This document shows, one piece after another, positions 26,487-35,335 of a DNA stretch of 59,511 nucleotides (its first letter is position 1; each line of letters begins with the position of its first letter). A program made the translations under genes and the position numbers. The stretch is from Gemmatimonadaceae bacterium (GTDB lineage Bacteria; Gemmatimonadota; Gemmatimonadetes; Gemmatimonadales; Gemmatimonadaceae). The notes under the pieces were generated by a model. It ran no database searches. It was given only the letters and a program-made list of their open reading frames with translations, and had not been told where the DNA came from. The stretch is from the NCBI GenBank assembly GCA_014379355.1, contig JACMLX010000265.1, positions 1 to 59,511 on the forward strand, in the 5' to 3' direction.

Positions 26487-27080
26487 TCACCGGCTCGCCA
26501 CCCGCACCACCTGCATTCCGGCCGCCTTCGCCGCTTCCACACCCGGCGTCGCGTCCTCGAACACGAGGCATTGACTGGCCGGCACGCCGAGTCGTTCAGC
26601 CGCAAGCAGGAACATGTCGGGCGCCGGTTTGCCGCGACCGGGTGGCACATCTTCCGGTGTCACGACCACTGGAAACAGGTCTCGCAACCCCGTCGCGTCG
26701 AGCGCCGGGTACGCGATCTCCGGCCCGCCGCCGGTGACGATGGCCACCGGTTTGGTCACCGCGATGTGTCTCGCGAAACGCGCCACGGGCTCGATCAGTC
26801 GCACCTCGTGGAGCAGCTGCAGATAGAGTTGCTCCTTCTCCTCGACCACATGTCGCGGATCGAGGGCGAGGCCGTAGTGATCACCGTACAGCACTGCCGA
26901 CTCGAACGTCGGCACACCGCCGAGCGCGTAGAAATAGTCCGCATCGAACGGCACGCGCAGGCCTGCGTGCTCCATCGCCATCGTCCATGCGCGCAGGTGA
27001 ACGGGCATGGAATCGATCAGCGTGCCATCGAGATCGAACAGGTAGGCGGCAAAGTCGCCTGCAGGGATGTCGAGACGCAT
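26487..27080 (-). CDS. HAD-superfamily phosphatase (beta-phosphoglucomutase-like)
   Basis: A 197-residue HAD hydrolase. Motif I is FDLDGTLIDS with Asp16 (nucleophile) and Asp18, followed by a helical cap (about 25-85), motif II Thr in IVTGGG, motif III Lys in GKPAPDMFL and motif IV in VFEDATPGVEAAKAAGM. The cap type C1 and sequence place it with beta-phosphoglucomutase and sugar-phosphatase-like enzymes such as YqaB; the substrate is unknown. It is divergent from the hexosaminidase gene and has a leaderless-type -10. Confidence 0.86.
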   Translation of the reverse strand: MRLDIPAGDFAAYLFDLDGTLIDSMPVHLRAWTMAMEHAGLRVPFDADYFYALGGVPTFESAVLYGDHYGLALDPRHVVEEKEQLYLQLLHEVRLIEPVARFARHIAVTKPVAIVTGGGPEIAYPALDATGLRDLFPVVVTPEDVPPGRGKPAPDMFLLAAERLGVPASQCLVFEDATPGVEAAKAAGMQVVRVASR

Positions 27081-27092
27081 TCCTGAAACCTA
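27081..27092 (-). promoter_or_regulatory. Leaderless-type -10 (TAGGTT-N6-ATG) of the HAD gene
   Basis: On the minus strand TAGGTT (27092-27087) is followed by TCAGGA and ATG at 27080. The same TAGGTTTCAG string precedes panD. AGGA immediately before ATG is too close to serve as a normal ribosome-binding site. Confidence 0.5.
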
Positions 27093-27126
27093 TCCACATC
27101 GGTCTTCCGTCGTGACACATTTCGGC

Positions 27127-29202
27127 ATGCGACTTCTTGCCTCACTGCTGCTCTGTGCAACCGCCGCCGGACCCGTCATGGCCCAGACGGCGCCGTTGCC
27201 CCTGATCCCGCTGCCGCGTGAGGTCGTGCGTGGCGCGCGCGTGCCGATCGCGAACGGCGTGGCAATCACACATGCCGAGGGTGCCGATGATGCGTTCGCC
27301 GCGAGCGATCTGGCCGAGGGCATGTCGGCGCGGCGCATTCGTGCGGACTCTGCACCGGGTGGCGGCCGCTATCGCGTCGAGCTGCTGCGCGTTGGTACCG
27401 CGCGCGCCGCGCAGGTCATGCGCGATCACAAGGTGACGTTCGATTCGGCGATGACGGCGGAAGGATACCTGCTGCTCGCCGACTCGAGCGCCACCCACAT
27501 CATCGGCGCGTCGGCAAGCGGTGTGTTCTATGGCGCACAGACGCTCAAGCAACTGATCACCGGCACCGCACGCAACGCCACGTTGCAGGCGGCACGGATT
27601 CGCGACTGGCCGGCGATGAAGTACCGCGGATTCCATGACGATCTGTCACGTGGGCCGATCCCGACGCTCGCGTACCAGAAGGCGCAGATCCGTCGCTTCG
27701 CCGCGTTCAAGCTGAATGTGTATTCGCCGTACTACGAGCATTCACTCGCCTACTCCGCCAACCCGCTGATCGCGCCACCGCGCGGCGCGATGACGCGCGA
27801 GGATGTCCGCGAGCTCATCGCCTACGCGGCGAAGTTCCACATCGATGTGATCCCCGAGCAGGAAGCGTTCGGCCATCTGCATCACGTGCTCAAGTACGAG
27901 CTCTACTCGGCGCTCGCGGAAACGCCGCACGGGCATGTGCTGGCGCCCGGCAATCCCGGCTCGATGGAACTGATCAAGTCGTGGTTCGCCGAGATCGATT
28001 CGCTGTTCACGTCGCGCTTCGTGCATATCGGTGCCGACGAAACCGTGGAACTGGGCCGCGGCCAGACGCGTGATCGCGTCAAGGCGGAAGGACTCGGCAA
28101 GGTGTACCTGCAGTTCGTGCGCGACATCGACGCGGCCCTCAAGCCGAACGGCAAGCGGCTGATGATCTGGGCCGACATCGCGAAGGAATCACCGCAGCTG
28201 GTGACCATCCTGCCGAAGAACATGGTCGCGATCTGCTGGGACTACTGGTCGTTCAATGGCTTCGATCGCTGCCTCAAGCCGTTCAAGGACGCCGGCATGG
28301 AGACGTGGGTCGCGCCGGGCGTGAACAACTGGAGCCGGGTGTATCCGTACAACGCCGTCGCGCTGCGCAACATCCAGACATTCGTGCGTGATGGACAGGC
28401 GATGGGCGCGACCGGCGTGCTGAACACCAACTGGGACGACGACGGGGACGCACTGTTCGAGCAGCTCTGGTACGGTGTGCTGTTCGGTGCCGCGGCCGGA
28501 TGGCAAGCGGGCGAGTCCAACATCGAGCAGTTCGAGCGCAGCTACGGCCGCGTCTTCCACGGTGACACCACGGGAAAGATCGACGACGCGCAGCGCAAAC
28601 TTTCAGCGGCACACGCGGCGCTGGTGCAGACCAACCAGAGCGACGGGCGCAATGAGTTGTACTGGCTCGATCCCTGGTCGGCGGAAGGCCAGGTCGTGAG
28701 TGCGAAGGTCCGGCCCGGCCTGAGGCAGTTGCGCATCCAGGCGGAATCGGCGCTGGTGCTCATTGCGCAGGCGCGCGCGATGCAGCCGGACCTGCGCGAG
28801 GTGGCCGCACTCGAGGCGATGGAAGTCGGCGCGCGCCGACTCGATTTCATCGGCATGAAGTTCCAGTTCGCCGACGAGATCGCACAGATGTACGCGCGCG
28901 CCAGCACGCCGATCAATGCGCAGACGATCGAGGACCTGAACGACATCGCCTCACCGCTCAACGGCCGCATCAACGACCTGAAGGAAGGCTACGTGCTCGG
29001 CCGTGAAGTGTACGAACACGCATGGGGTAACGAGAATCGACCGACGTACCTCGGCAATCTCGCCAACCGCTACGACAACGCCGCGCAACTCTGGATCCAG
29101 CGCAGCGATCAGATGCGCGCGGCCATCGCCCAGTTCCGCCGCAACAAGACGCTCCCCTCGATGGAGCAACTCGGCATTCCGCGTCCGGCGCCGGTGCCCT
29201 GA
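27127..29202 (+). CDS. Exported beta-N-acetylhexosaminidase (GH20)
   Basis: ATG 27127 gives 691 residues with a signal peptide (MRLLASLLLCATAAGPVMAQ). Residues about 20-135 form the GH20b domain and 140-450 the TIM barrel (AMKYRGFHDDLSRGPI). The catalytic pair Asp304-Glu305 stands in FVHIGADETVELG; in GH20 the Asp positions the substrate acetamido group and the Glu is the acid. The final 240 residues are helical, of unknown role. It should release N-acetylglucosamine or N-acetylgalactosamine from chitin, peptidoglycan or glycans in the periplasm or outside. Confidence 0.87.
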   Translation: MRLLASLLLCATAAGPVMAQTAPLPLIPLPREVVRGARVPIANGVAITHAEGADDAFAASDLAEGMSARRIRADSAPGGGRYRVELLRVGTARAAQVMRDHKVTFDSAMTAEGYLLLADSSATHIIGASASGVFYGAQTLKQLITGTARNATLQAARIRDWPAMKYRGFHDDLSRGPIPTLAYQKAQIRRFAAFKLNVYSPYYEHSLAYSANPLIAPPRGAMTREDVRELIAYAAKFHIDVIPEQEAFGHLHHVLKYELYSALAETPHGHVLAPGNPGSMELIKSWFAEIDSLFTSRFVHIGADETVELGRGQTRDRVKAEGLGKVYLQFVRDIDAALKPNGKRLMIWADIAKESPQLVTILPKNMVAICWDYWSFNGFDRCLKPFKDAGMETWVAPGVNNWSRVYPYNAVALRNIQTFVRDGQAMGATGVLNTNWDDDGDALFEQLWYGVLFGAAAGWQAGESNIEQFERSYGRVFHGDTTGKIDDAQRKLSAAHAALVQTNQSDGRNELYWLDPWSAEGQVVSAKVRPGLRQLRIQAESALVLIAQARAMQPDLREVAALEAMEVGARRLDFIGMKFQFADEIAQMYARASTPINAQTIEDLNDIASPLNGRINDLKEGYVLGREVYEHAWGNENRPTYLGNLANRYDNAAQLWIQRSDQMRAAIAQFRRNKTLPSMEQLGIPRPAPVP

Positions 29203-29225
29203 GTTCTGTTCCGTCGAACATCTCA

Positions 29226-29357
29226 ACTTTTCACGCGGGGCCCGCGAGGAACGCGGGGACGAGCAACTCGAGATGCTTCTGGAGAAGCGTCTCGCACGCG
29301 CTGTTCCAACAGCATTCGCACTTCCCCGCGTTCCCCGCGAGCCCCGCGTGAAAGGTG
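29226..29357. repeat. Convergent-gap inverted-repeat element E
   Basis: The left arm is 29226-29259 (ACTTTTCACGCGGGGCCCGC...) and the right arm 29324-29357 (...GAGCCCCGCGTGAAAGGT). The core holds GATGCTTCTGGAG and TGTTCCAACAGCATT, an eroded version of the element D core. It lies between the convergent GH20 gene and the lipoprotein gene at 29463, which also has its own separate terminator. Confidence 0.8.
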
Positions 29358-29401
29358 TTTGCGATCTCCAGATGCGAACTGGACGCGACGAGGTGCACAA
29401 A

Positions 29402-29440
29402 AAACGCGGGCGCTCCCGAACTTCAGGAGCGCCCGCGTTT
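29402..29440 (-). terminator. Intrinsic terminator of the 29463 gene
   Basis: A perfect 15-bp stem (29402-29416 with 29426-29440, arm GGAGCGCCCGCGTTT) has a nine-base loop. Read on the minus strand it ends in a run of six T (positions 29404-29399), just after the stop of the minus-strand lipoprotein gene. The plus-strand side carries only TTT followed by CAC, so it terminates best on the minus strand. Confidence 0.85.
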
Positions 29441-29462
29441 CACTTGATTGCAGCTCAGTGCA

Positions 29463-31352
29463 TCACGGGAACGTGAAGGTGCTGAAGCGGCCCGTCAGCA
29501 CGATCTGCGTTCCGGTCGTCGGTGTCCCGTCCGGATTCGCGCCGGTCTGACCGAAGAACGAACTCGTGATATCGGTCGAACCAGCGGCCAGGCCCCACGT
29601 GGTCTGCCAGCCGGCCAGCGTGGAGAAGTCCGGCATCGTGAACGAGTACGTGGTCGAGTTGGCGCGACCGAGGGCCGTCGTCACCATCTCCCAGCGACGT
29701 GTCGCCTGCGCGAACTCCACTGCAATCAGGTCATTGAAAACAGTCGCCACCGTGCCGCTGGCGATCGCCCGGCGGTACGGTGAGCCCGTGACGTTCGTGA
29801 TCGTCGGGACCGCCGGATCGAGCGGCATCGACAGAGTGACCGCGCCCGGACCGCGCGTGTAGCGCGTGATGAAGCGGCTGATCGTTGCTCCGACCGGCTG
29901 CTCGACCTGAATCTCCTGCAGATCCGAGGCGATCATGTTCGCGTCCGGGACGCCTTGATAGGCCGCAGCGACGCCGCTCGACAGCGATGCGATCGAGAAC
30001 GACGCCGATGAGCCGGTCGCAGTCGTGAATACGTTCTTTCCAAACAGCGTCCCGTCATTCGGCGCAGTGATTGTGAGCGAGCCGGTGCCCGGCGCAAACG
30101 AGGTGCCTGCGGCGAGATCCAGCGTCCCAATCGGCCCGGCGGGAAAGTTCGTGCCGCGATTGATCAGCATACGCTGCACACTGCTCGTCACGAGATTCGC
30201 GCGCACCGCGATCAGGTCCACCGCACCATCGGGCACCTTGGCGATCGTGAACGCCGGCGTCGAGGAGTTGGCGGAGCTCGACAACGCGGAACCCATCGAC
30301 ACGAGACCGACTTCATTCGCATTCGCGAAGCCGGTGATCGAGCCGCTCAGCGTCTTGGTGCCGGGCGTCGGATAGTCCTTGCACTCGGCGAGCGCTTCGG
30401 CGGCCACTTCCGACGTGCCGTAGTACGTCACCTGCGTGAAGACCGTCGCGTTGTCGTTCATGACGGTCGCGACACCCACGCGCGGCTGCTCATACGAGAA
30501 GGTGTAGACGCCCGACCCTGAAGGAGCCGTCTCCGTGATGCGCTGCCACGTCCCGCTCGCACCATCCTGCACCGCGAACCAGAGCGGAATGCGCGCCGGA
30601 TCACAGAAGCGCCACGTCACGCTGTTGCTCGGCGGTGCCGCGACCGTGACGATGAACGTCGCCGTCGCTTCCGTCAGACCTGTCGCATTGGCCCGCACGA
30701 CGAGTGTGTCGGGACCAGGCGCGACCGACGCCAGCGTCGAGACACTGAGATTCACCGTGTTCGCCGTCACCGGATTCGCGGACGAGAAGGTCGTCGTGAC
30801 GCCCGTCTTCGCACCGGTGACGGTGAAGGTCACTCCACCCGTGAAGCCGCCGGTGCGCGCGATGGCGATTGCCGTCGTCGTCGCCTGGCCGGCGGTGATC
30901 GAGGCGGTGGCCGGCGTCGCCGTGATGCTCATCGCACCGGTCGGGGTGGCGGTGACCGACAGGGCGATCGCCGTCGTGGCGTCCGTCACACCCGTGCCAC
31001 GTGCGCGAATCGTGATCGACACCGGTGTGGTGGTGACCGCGGCAGTGCCCGCCACGGTCAGGGACACGCTGCTGGCCGTCGCGCCACTGGCGAGCGTCGC
31101 CGGTGTGAATGTCGCCGTCACACCGGTCGGCAGGTTCTCGGCCGTGAGATTCACGTCACCGGTGAAGTTGGTACGGCCGACCGTGATCACGGATGACCCG
31201 CTCGCCGCCTGCGCCACGGACAATGTCGGCGTCGCTGCGGTGACGGTGATGACGGCAGTCACCGGCGGCGCAATGATTTCCTTCTTTGCGCTGCATGACG
31301 TGATGATCACGGCACTGGCGGCGAGAGCGAGTCGGGAGAGTCTGCGAATCAT
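29463..31352 (-). CDS. Large Ser/Thr/Ala-rich lipoprotein with Ig-like repeats
   Basis: ATG 31352 gives 629 residues with a lipoprotein signal (lipobox ITSC near residue 20); the open frame extends 43 residues upstream without sense. Residues about 30-250 contain two or three beta-sandwich-like repeats rich in Thr, Ala and Val (ITVTAATPTLSVAQAASGSS, SITATPATASITAGQATTTA), similar to bacterial Ig-like or BACON-type domains. Residues 250-629 form another beta-rich region without a recognised family. It is probably a surface-anchored adhesin-like or scaffold protein. No partner gene is adjacent. Confidence 0.65.
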   Translation of the reverse strand: MIRRLSRLALAASAVIITSCSAKKEIIAPPVTAVITVTAATPTLSVAQAASGSSVITVGRTNFTGDVNLTAENLPTGVTATFTPATLASGATASSVSLTVAGTAAVTTTPVSITIRARGTGVTDATTAIALSVTATPTGAMSITATPATASITAGQATTTAIAIARTGGFTGGVTFTVTGAKTGVTTTFSSANPVTANTVNLSVSTLASVAPGPDTLVVRANATGLTEATATFIVTVAAPPSNSVTWRFCDPARIPLWFAVQDGASGTWQRITETAPSGSGVYTFSYEQPRVGVATVMNDNATVFTQVTYYGTSEVAAEALAECKDYPTPGTKTLSGSITGFANANEVGLVSMGSALSSSANSSTPAFTIAKVPDGAVDLIAVRANLVTSSVQRMLINRGTNFPAGPIGTLDLAAGTSFAPGTGSLTITAPNDGTLFGKNVFTTATGSSASFSIASLSSGVAAAYQGVPDANMIASDLQEIQVEQPVGATISRFITRYTRGPGAVTLSMPLDPAVPTITNVTGSPYRRAIASGTVATVFNDLIAVEFAQATRRWEMVTTALGRANSTTYSFTMPDFSTLAGWQTTWGLAAGSTDITSSFFGQTGANPDGTPTTGTQIVLTGRFSTFTFP

Positions 31353-31533
31353 GGGAGAAGGCAATGGCCACCAAAGAAGGGACCGCTCCGGAGGAACCGG
31401 ACTGGTCGCCTGAAGAAACATGACTGAGAGTGTGGGGCAAGTCGTGCCCCGGCATCTGCAGGACGACTGGAAACCCCACACGTTTTTGCGCGGACGCGCG
31501 TATGCATGAGTCCGCAGGTCGTATGCCAGCCGA
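31353..31533. other. Gap between two minus-strand genes, nothing recognised
   Basis: The 181 bases between the lipoprotein gene and the end of the SUF operon hold no clear hairpin with a T-run and no supported short gene. The lipoprotein promoter should be here, but no -10 of the TANNNT kind lies next to its start. Confidence 0.4.
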
Positions 31534-32013
31534 CTACACGGCAGAGATCGCTTCGCGGACTGTGCCGAGCACGAGGCGCACGCAGGCCCGACGGGCAGGA
31601 AAACGCGAGACGCTGGCGAGGGCGCGCAGGTCGCCCAGATTCTCGCCCGGCACAGGAACCGTCACCGCGGTTTCCACCATCTGGTCGACACGTGTCATGA
31701 CCGCATGCGCGTCGGCAACTGTGGCGCCGATGATACGATCCAGCAGCATCGACGCCGTTGCCTGCGTGATGGAGCACGCGCGCGCGCTGAACGCGGCCTC
31801 GGTGATCCGATCGCCGTCCACGGAGAGCTGCACGGAGAACACGTCGCCGCACAACGGATTCCGGTGCTCCACGACTGGGATGGCACCCGCAAGCAGGCGT
31901 TTGTGCTTCGGCGCGCGATAGTGCGACAGGATGATTTCCTGATACAGCGATGCGACGCCCGGGTCGGCGGGCGATGCTGCGACCAGCGGCGGCGGATCAG
32001 CGGAGAGCGCCAT
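31534..32013 (-). CDS. Second SufU-like Fe-S scaffold / sulfur-acceptor protein
   Basis: Starting at MALSADPPP (ATG 32013) gives 159 residues and overlaps sufS by 17 bases. The three scaffold cysteines are kept: Cys55 in RNPLCGD (with the following Asp57), Cys80 in RACSITQATASML and Cys144 in RRACVRL. The SufU-type insertion between the second and third Cys is present. It is a diverged paralogue of the SufU at 33567, with a longer N-tail. Why one operon needs two SufU proteins is unknown; one could be the sulfur acceptor of SufS and the other a scaffold. Confidence 0.82.
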   Translation of the reverse strand: MALSADPPPLVAASPADPGVASLYQEIILSHYRAPKHKRLLAGAIPVVEHRNPLCGDVFSVQLSVDGDRITEAAFSARACSITQATASMLLDRIIGATVADAHAVMTRVDQMVETAVTVPVPGENLGDLRALASVSRFPARRACVRLVLGTVREAISAV

Positions 32014-33223
32014 CGGCGAACACGGTCTTGGCGTGCTGCAACGCGGTGACGAGCGCCGCCACATCAGCCGCGGTCGAGTGCACCCACACCGACGCACGTG
32101 CCGTGGCGGCGATGCCCAGTCGGCGCATCAGCGGCTGCGCACAGTGATGGCCCGCGCGCACACACACCCCATGTTCGTCGAGAATCGTCGCGAGGTCGTG
32201 CGCGTGCACATCGTCGAAGGCGAAACTCACCACGCCACTGCGCGAGTCGACGTCCAGTGGCCCGAAGATGCGGATGCCATCGAGCGCCTGCAGCGATCGC
32301 ATCATCGTCGTCGTCAGCGCGACTTCATGCGATCGCACGCGGTCCATGCCGATCGCACCGAGGTAGTCACACGCGGCCGCGAGTCCGACGGCATCGGCAG
32401 CATTCGGCGTGCCCGCCTCGAAGCGATGGGGCAGCGTATTGAACGTCGTCTGCTGGTCGCCGACCACGTCGATCATGTCGCCACCGAACTGCCACGGCGA
32501 CATCCGCTCGAGCAGCGCGCGCCTGCCCCACAGCACGCCGATGCCCATCGGGCCGCCCAGCTTGTGCCCGCTGAACGCATAGAAGTCGACGCCAAGCGCT
32601 TCCACATCCACGCGCAGGTGTGGCACCGCCTGTGCCCCGTCGCACACCACCACTGCGCCGACGGCGTGCGCCATCGCGACGATGTCGGCCACCGGATTGA
32701 TCGTGCCGAGCGCGTTTGACACGTGCGGCACGGACACCAGCTTCACGCGCGCATCGAGCACCGATGCCAGCGATGCCAGGTCGAGACGCCCATCGTCCGT
32801 CAGTTCCACGATGCGCAGCTCGGCACCCGTGCGGCGGGCCAGCTGCTGGAAGGTCACGAAGCTCGCGTGATGATCCATCGCCGTCACGACGAGCGCATCG
32901 CCTGCGCGCACATTCGCCTCGCCCCAGCCGTACGCCACGAGATTCATCGCCTCGGTGGTGCCGCGCACGAACAGCGTGCAGTCGGCGTCCGTCGCCCCGA
33001 TGAATGTCGCGATCGTCGCGCGTGCATCGTGATACCGCTCGGTGGCGCGTGCCGAAAGCGCGTACGCGCCGCGATGCGGATTGGCGTTGTCGTGTGTGTA
33101 GAAGTGCGCCAGGGCATCGAGCACGGCCTGCGGCTTCTGCGCCGTCGCGGCAGAGTCGAGATAGTGCAGCGCCGGGGCGCTGGCCAGCAGCGGAAAATCG
33201 CTGCGCGGAGCAAGTGATGTCAT
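31997..33223 (-). CDS. sufS: Cysteine desulfurase SufS
   Basis: A 408-residue PLP enzyme that takes sulfur from cysteine for Fe-S assembly. The PLP Lys221 lies in FSGHKLGGPMG and the persulfide-forming Cys361 in RAGHHCAQPLM, which is the RxGHHCA form of group II (SufS) desulfurases. NPHRGAYALSARATE near residue 48 is also typical. The start ATG 33223 overlaps the Rieske gene stop as ATGA. Placement after sufU fits the SufS-SufU transfer pair of Gram-positive-type SUF systems. Confidence 0.95.
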   Translation of the reverse strand: MTSLAPRSDFPLLASAPALHYLDSAATAQKPQAVLDALAHFYTHDNANPHRGAYALSARATERYHDARATIATFIGATDADCTLFVRGTTEAMNLVAYGWGEANVRAGDALVVTAMDHHASFVTFQQLARRTGAELRIVELTDDGRLDLASLASVLDARVKLVSVPHVSNALGTINPVADIVAMAHAVGAVVVCDGAQAVPHLRVDVEALGVDFYAFSGHKLGGPMGIGVLWGRRALLERMSPWQFGGDMIDVVGDQQTTFNTLPHRFEAGTPNAADAVGLAAACDYLGAIGMDRVRSHEVALTTTMMRSLQALDGIRIFGPLDVDSRSGVVSFAFDDVHAHDLATILDEHGVCVRAGHHCAQPLMRRLGIAATARASVWVHSTAADVAALVTALQHAKTVFADGALR

Positions 33224-33570
33224 CGGGGAACACTCGTCGGGGCAATCATGATCATCTCGTCATCGACGCGTACGTCATAGGTCTTCACGTCATCGCCGCC
33301 AGGGCCGGTCAGCATCACACCGGTGGTCGGATCGAACCGTGCACCATGCCACGAACATTCGAGCAAGCCATCAGGCGTCAGTTCACCCGCTGACAAGGGG
33401 AAATCGCGATGCGAGCACCGATCGGCCAGCGCGCAGATCCCGGCCGACGTGTGCACGAGGCACAACTTCTCGCCGGACCGCAACACCACGGCCATCAGCG
33501 TGCCTGGGGGCAACTCCGCCACGCGTGCAACGGCCTCGAACCCCGTCGCCGGTCGCACGGCGTCACTCAA
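33220..33570 (-). CDS. Rieske-type [2Fe-2S] ferredoxin
   Basis: TTG 33570 overlaps the sufU stop as TTGA and gives 116 residues. Cluster ligands are Cys52-X-His54 (CSHRDF) and Cys72-XX-His75 (CSWHGARF), in the arrangement of bacterial non-haem Rieske ferredoxins. Such a ferredoxin gene inside a SUF operon is known in several phyla, and it may supply electrons during assembly or be an early client. The alternative longer start at 33630 would overlap the upstream gene by over 60 bases. Confidence 0.85.
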   Translation of the reverse strand: MSDAVRPATGFEAVARVAELPPGTLMAVVLRSGEKLCLVHTSAGICALADRCSHRDFPLSAGELTPDGLLECSWHGARFDPTTGVMLTGPGGDDVKTYDVRVDDEMIMIAPTSVPR

Positions 33571-34010
33571 CTCGCGCCGCCCTCGTCGAGCAGCGCGTTC
33601 CGGAACGCATGCCATCCCAGCGACGCGCACTTCACGCGCACCGGAAACCGCGAGACGCCACCGAGTGCCGCGATCTGGCCAAGGGACTTGCGCTCCACCA
33701 TCGGATCCAGCTTGCCCGTCAGCAGGTCATGCACACGATCGAACATGGCGAGTGCATCGGCCGTCGTCCTGCCGCGCACTGCCTCCGTCATCAGCGATGA
33801 CGATGCCTTCGAGATTGCGCATCCCTGTCCGACGAAGTGCACGTCGGCGATCACGTCGTTCTCGACCGTCAGCCACACCGTCACTTCATCGCCACACAGC
33901 GGGTTGCGCCCGCTGGCGTGATGATTCGAGGTCGCCGGCTCGCCATAGTTGCGCGGACGGCGGTTGTGATCGAGGATGATGCTCTGATAGAGCTCGTCGA
34001 GATCCGCCAC
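33567..34010 (-). CDS. sufU: Fe-S scaffold / sulfur-transfer protein SufU
   Basis: GTG 34010, two bases after the sufD stop, gives 147 residues, the standard SufU length; the upstream open frame is a shadow of sufD. The Cys ligands are in RNPLCGDEVT, GQGCAISKAS and VKCASLGWHAF, with the SufU-specific insertion of about 20 residues before the third Cys. In Firmicutes SufU is a zinc-containing sulfurtransferase that accepts sulfur from SufS. It precedes the Rieske gene and is followed later by a second copy. Confidence 0.92.
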   Translation of the reverse strand: MADLDELYQSIILDHNRRPRNYGEPATSNHHASGRNPLCGDEVTVWLTVENDVIADVHFVGQGCAISKASSSLMTEAVRGRTTADALAMFDRVHDLLTGKLDPMVERKSLGQIAALGGVSRFPVRVKCASLGWHAFRNALLDEGGAS

Positions 34011-34012
34011 GA

Positions 34013-35335
34013 TCAGCCTTTGCGCGCGACGATCACCGGATGCACCGCCGAGCCCGCGTACCGTTCCAGCGTGAGCTGCTCGAGCGCATGCTTGACGGTC
34101 TCGTTCTCGATCGTCTCCAGCACATCGGCCGCAAACGCATACGTCAGCAGGCGCCGCGCGGTCTCCGACGGCACACCTCGGCTCTTCATGTAGAAGAGCC
34201 CCGCCTCGTCCATGCGACCCACCGTCGCGCCATGGGTGCACTTCACGTCGTCTGCAAAGATCTCGAGTTGCGGCTTGGTGTCGATCCGCGCATCGGGCGA
34301 CAGCAGCAGCGTGTGATTGCTCTGCTTGCCGTCGGTCTTCTGCGCGACCGGGTGCACGTAGACCTTGCCGTTGAACACCGCATGCGACGCATCGTCCAGC
34401 ACGCCCTTGTACAGTTCGCGGCTGAAGCAGTTCGGTTGCGCGTGTTCGATGCGCGTCTGATGGTCGGTGTGTTGTGTGCCCTTGCCGAGATACAGGCCGT
34501 TCAGCGTCGCGCCGCAGTTCTCGCCATCCAGCACCGTGTACACGTTGGTGCGGCTCAGCGTCGCACCCATCGCCATCGAGAAGTTCACGTAGTGGCTGTC
34601 GCGCGCCTGATGCACCTCGGTGGTGCTGACATGTGTGGCCGACTCCGACTCCCGCTGGATCTTCATGTGATTCACGGTCGCGTTGTCACCCACCACCACT
34701 TCGGCGACGTGATTCGTGAAGTACGCCACGTCCGCCAGTCCCACGAAACTCTCGAGCAACGTCACCTTCGACGAGCGCTCGGCGATGATCAGGGTGCGCG
34801 GGAACCTGGCCGCGCCCTCCGCCGCCGCGTCGGCCACATGCAGAATGTGAATCGGCGTGTTCGACACCACATCCTTCGCCACGACGACCACCACGCCGTC
34901 CTGCATCAGGGCCGTGTTGAGCGACGTCATCGCGTGTTCGCTGACGGCCACCGTGCCGAGGTGCTGCTGCACCATCGCCGGCTGCTCGCGCCACGCGGTG
35001 GCCAGGTCCAGGACGAGCACACCACCCGGCAGCGAATCGAGTGACGACAGCGCCGGTGACCAGCGGCCGTTGAGCAGCACGATCGTCGGCCAGTCGGCAT
35101 TGATCATGTACGGCGTCAGGTCGGCGACGGTCGTGGACGATGCGCCGCTGCCGATGGTGTACGGCACGTCGGCGATCGACGACAGCGACGTGTAGTGCCA
35201 GTCTTCGAGCGCACGCGTCGGAAACCCGAGTGCCGCGAACGACGCCATCGCCGACTGTCGCAACGGCGCCAGCCACCGCGGCTCGTCGCCACCGGCTCGG
35301 GCAGCGAATGCCGCCTGCCAATGCGGGATGGTCAC
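34013..35335 (-). CDS. sufD: Fe-S cluster assembly protein SufD
   Basis: A 440-residue beta-helical component of the SufBC2D scaffold complex. The core follows the family: HYTSLSSIAD, LIIAERSSKVTLLESFVG, EVVVGDNATVNHMKIQRES and the C-terminal DDVKCTHGATVGRMDEAGLFYMKSRGV with its conserved Cys-His region. The start ATG 35335 overlaps the sufC stop as ATGA. The length fits SufD (about 420-440). Confidence 0.95.
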   Translation of the reverse strand: MTIPHWQAAFAARAGGDEPRWLAPLRQSAMASFAALGFPTRALEDWHYTSLSSIADVPYTIGSGASSTTVADLTPYMINADWPTIVLLNGRWSPALSSLDSLPGGVLVLDLATAWREQPAMVQQHLGTVAVSEHAMTSLNTALMQDGVVVVVAKDVVSNTPIHILHVADAAAEGAARFPRTLIIAERSSKVTLLESFVGLADVAYFTNHVAEVVVGDNATVNHMKIQRESESATHVSTTEVHQARDSHYVNFSMAMGATLSRTNVYTVLDGENCGATLNGLYLGKGTQHTDHQTRIEHAQPNCFSRELYKGVLDDASHAVFNGKVYVHPVAQKTDGKQSNHTLLLSPDARIDTKPQLEIFADDVKCTHGATVGRMDEAGLFYMKSRGVPSETARRLLTYAFAADVLETIENETVKHALEQLTLERYAGSAVHPVIVARKG

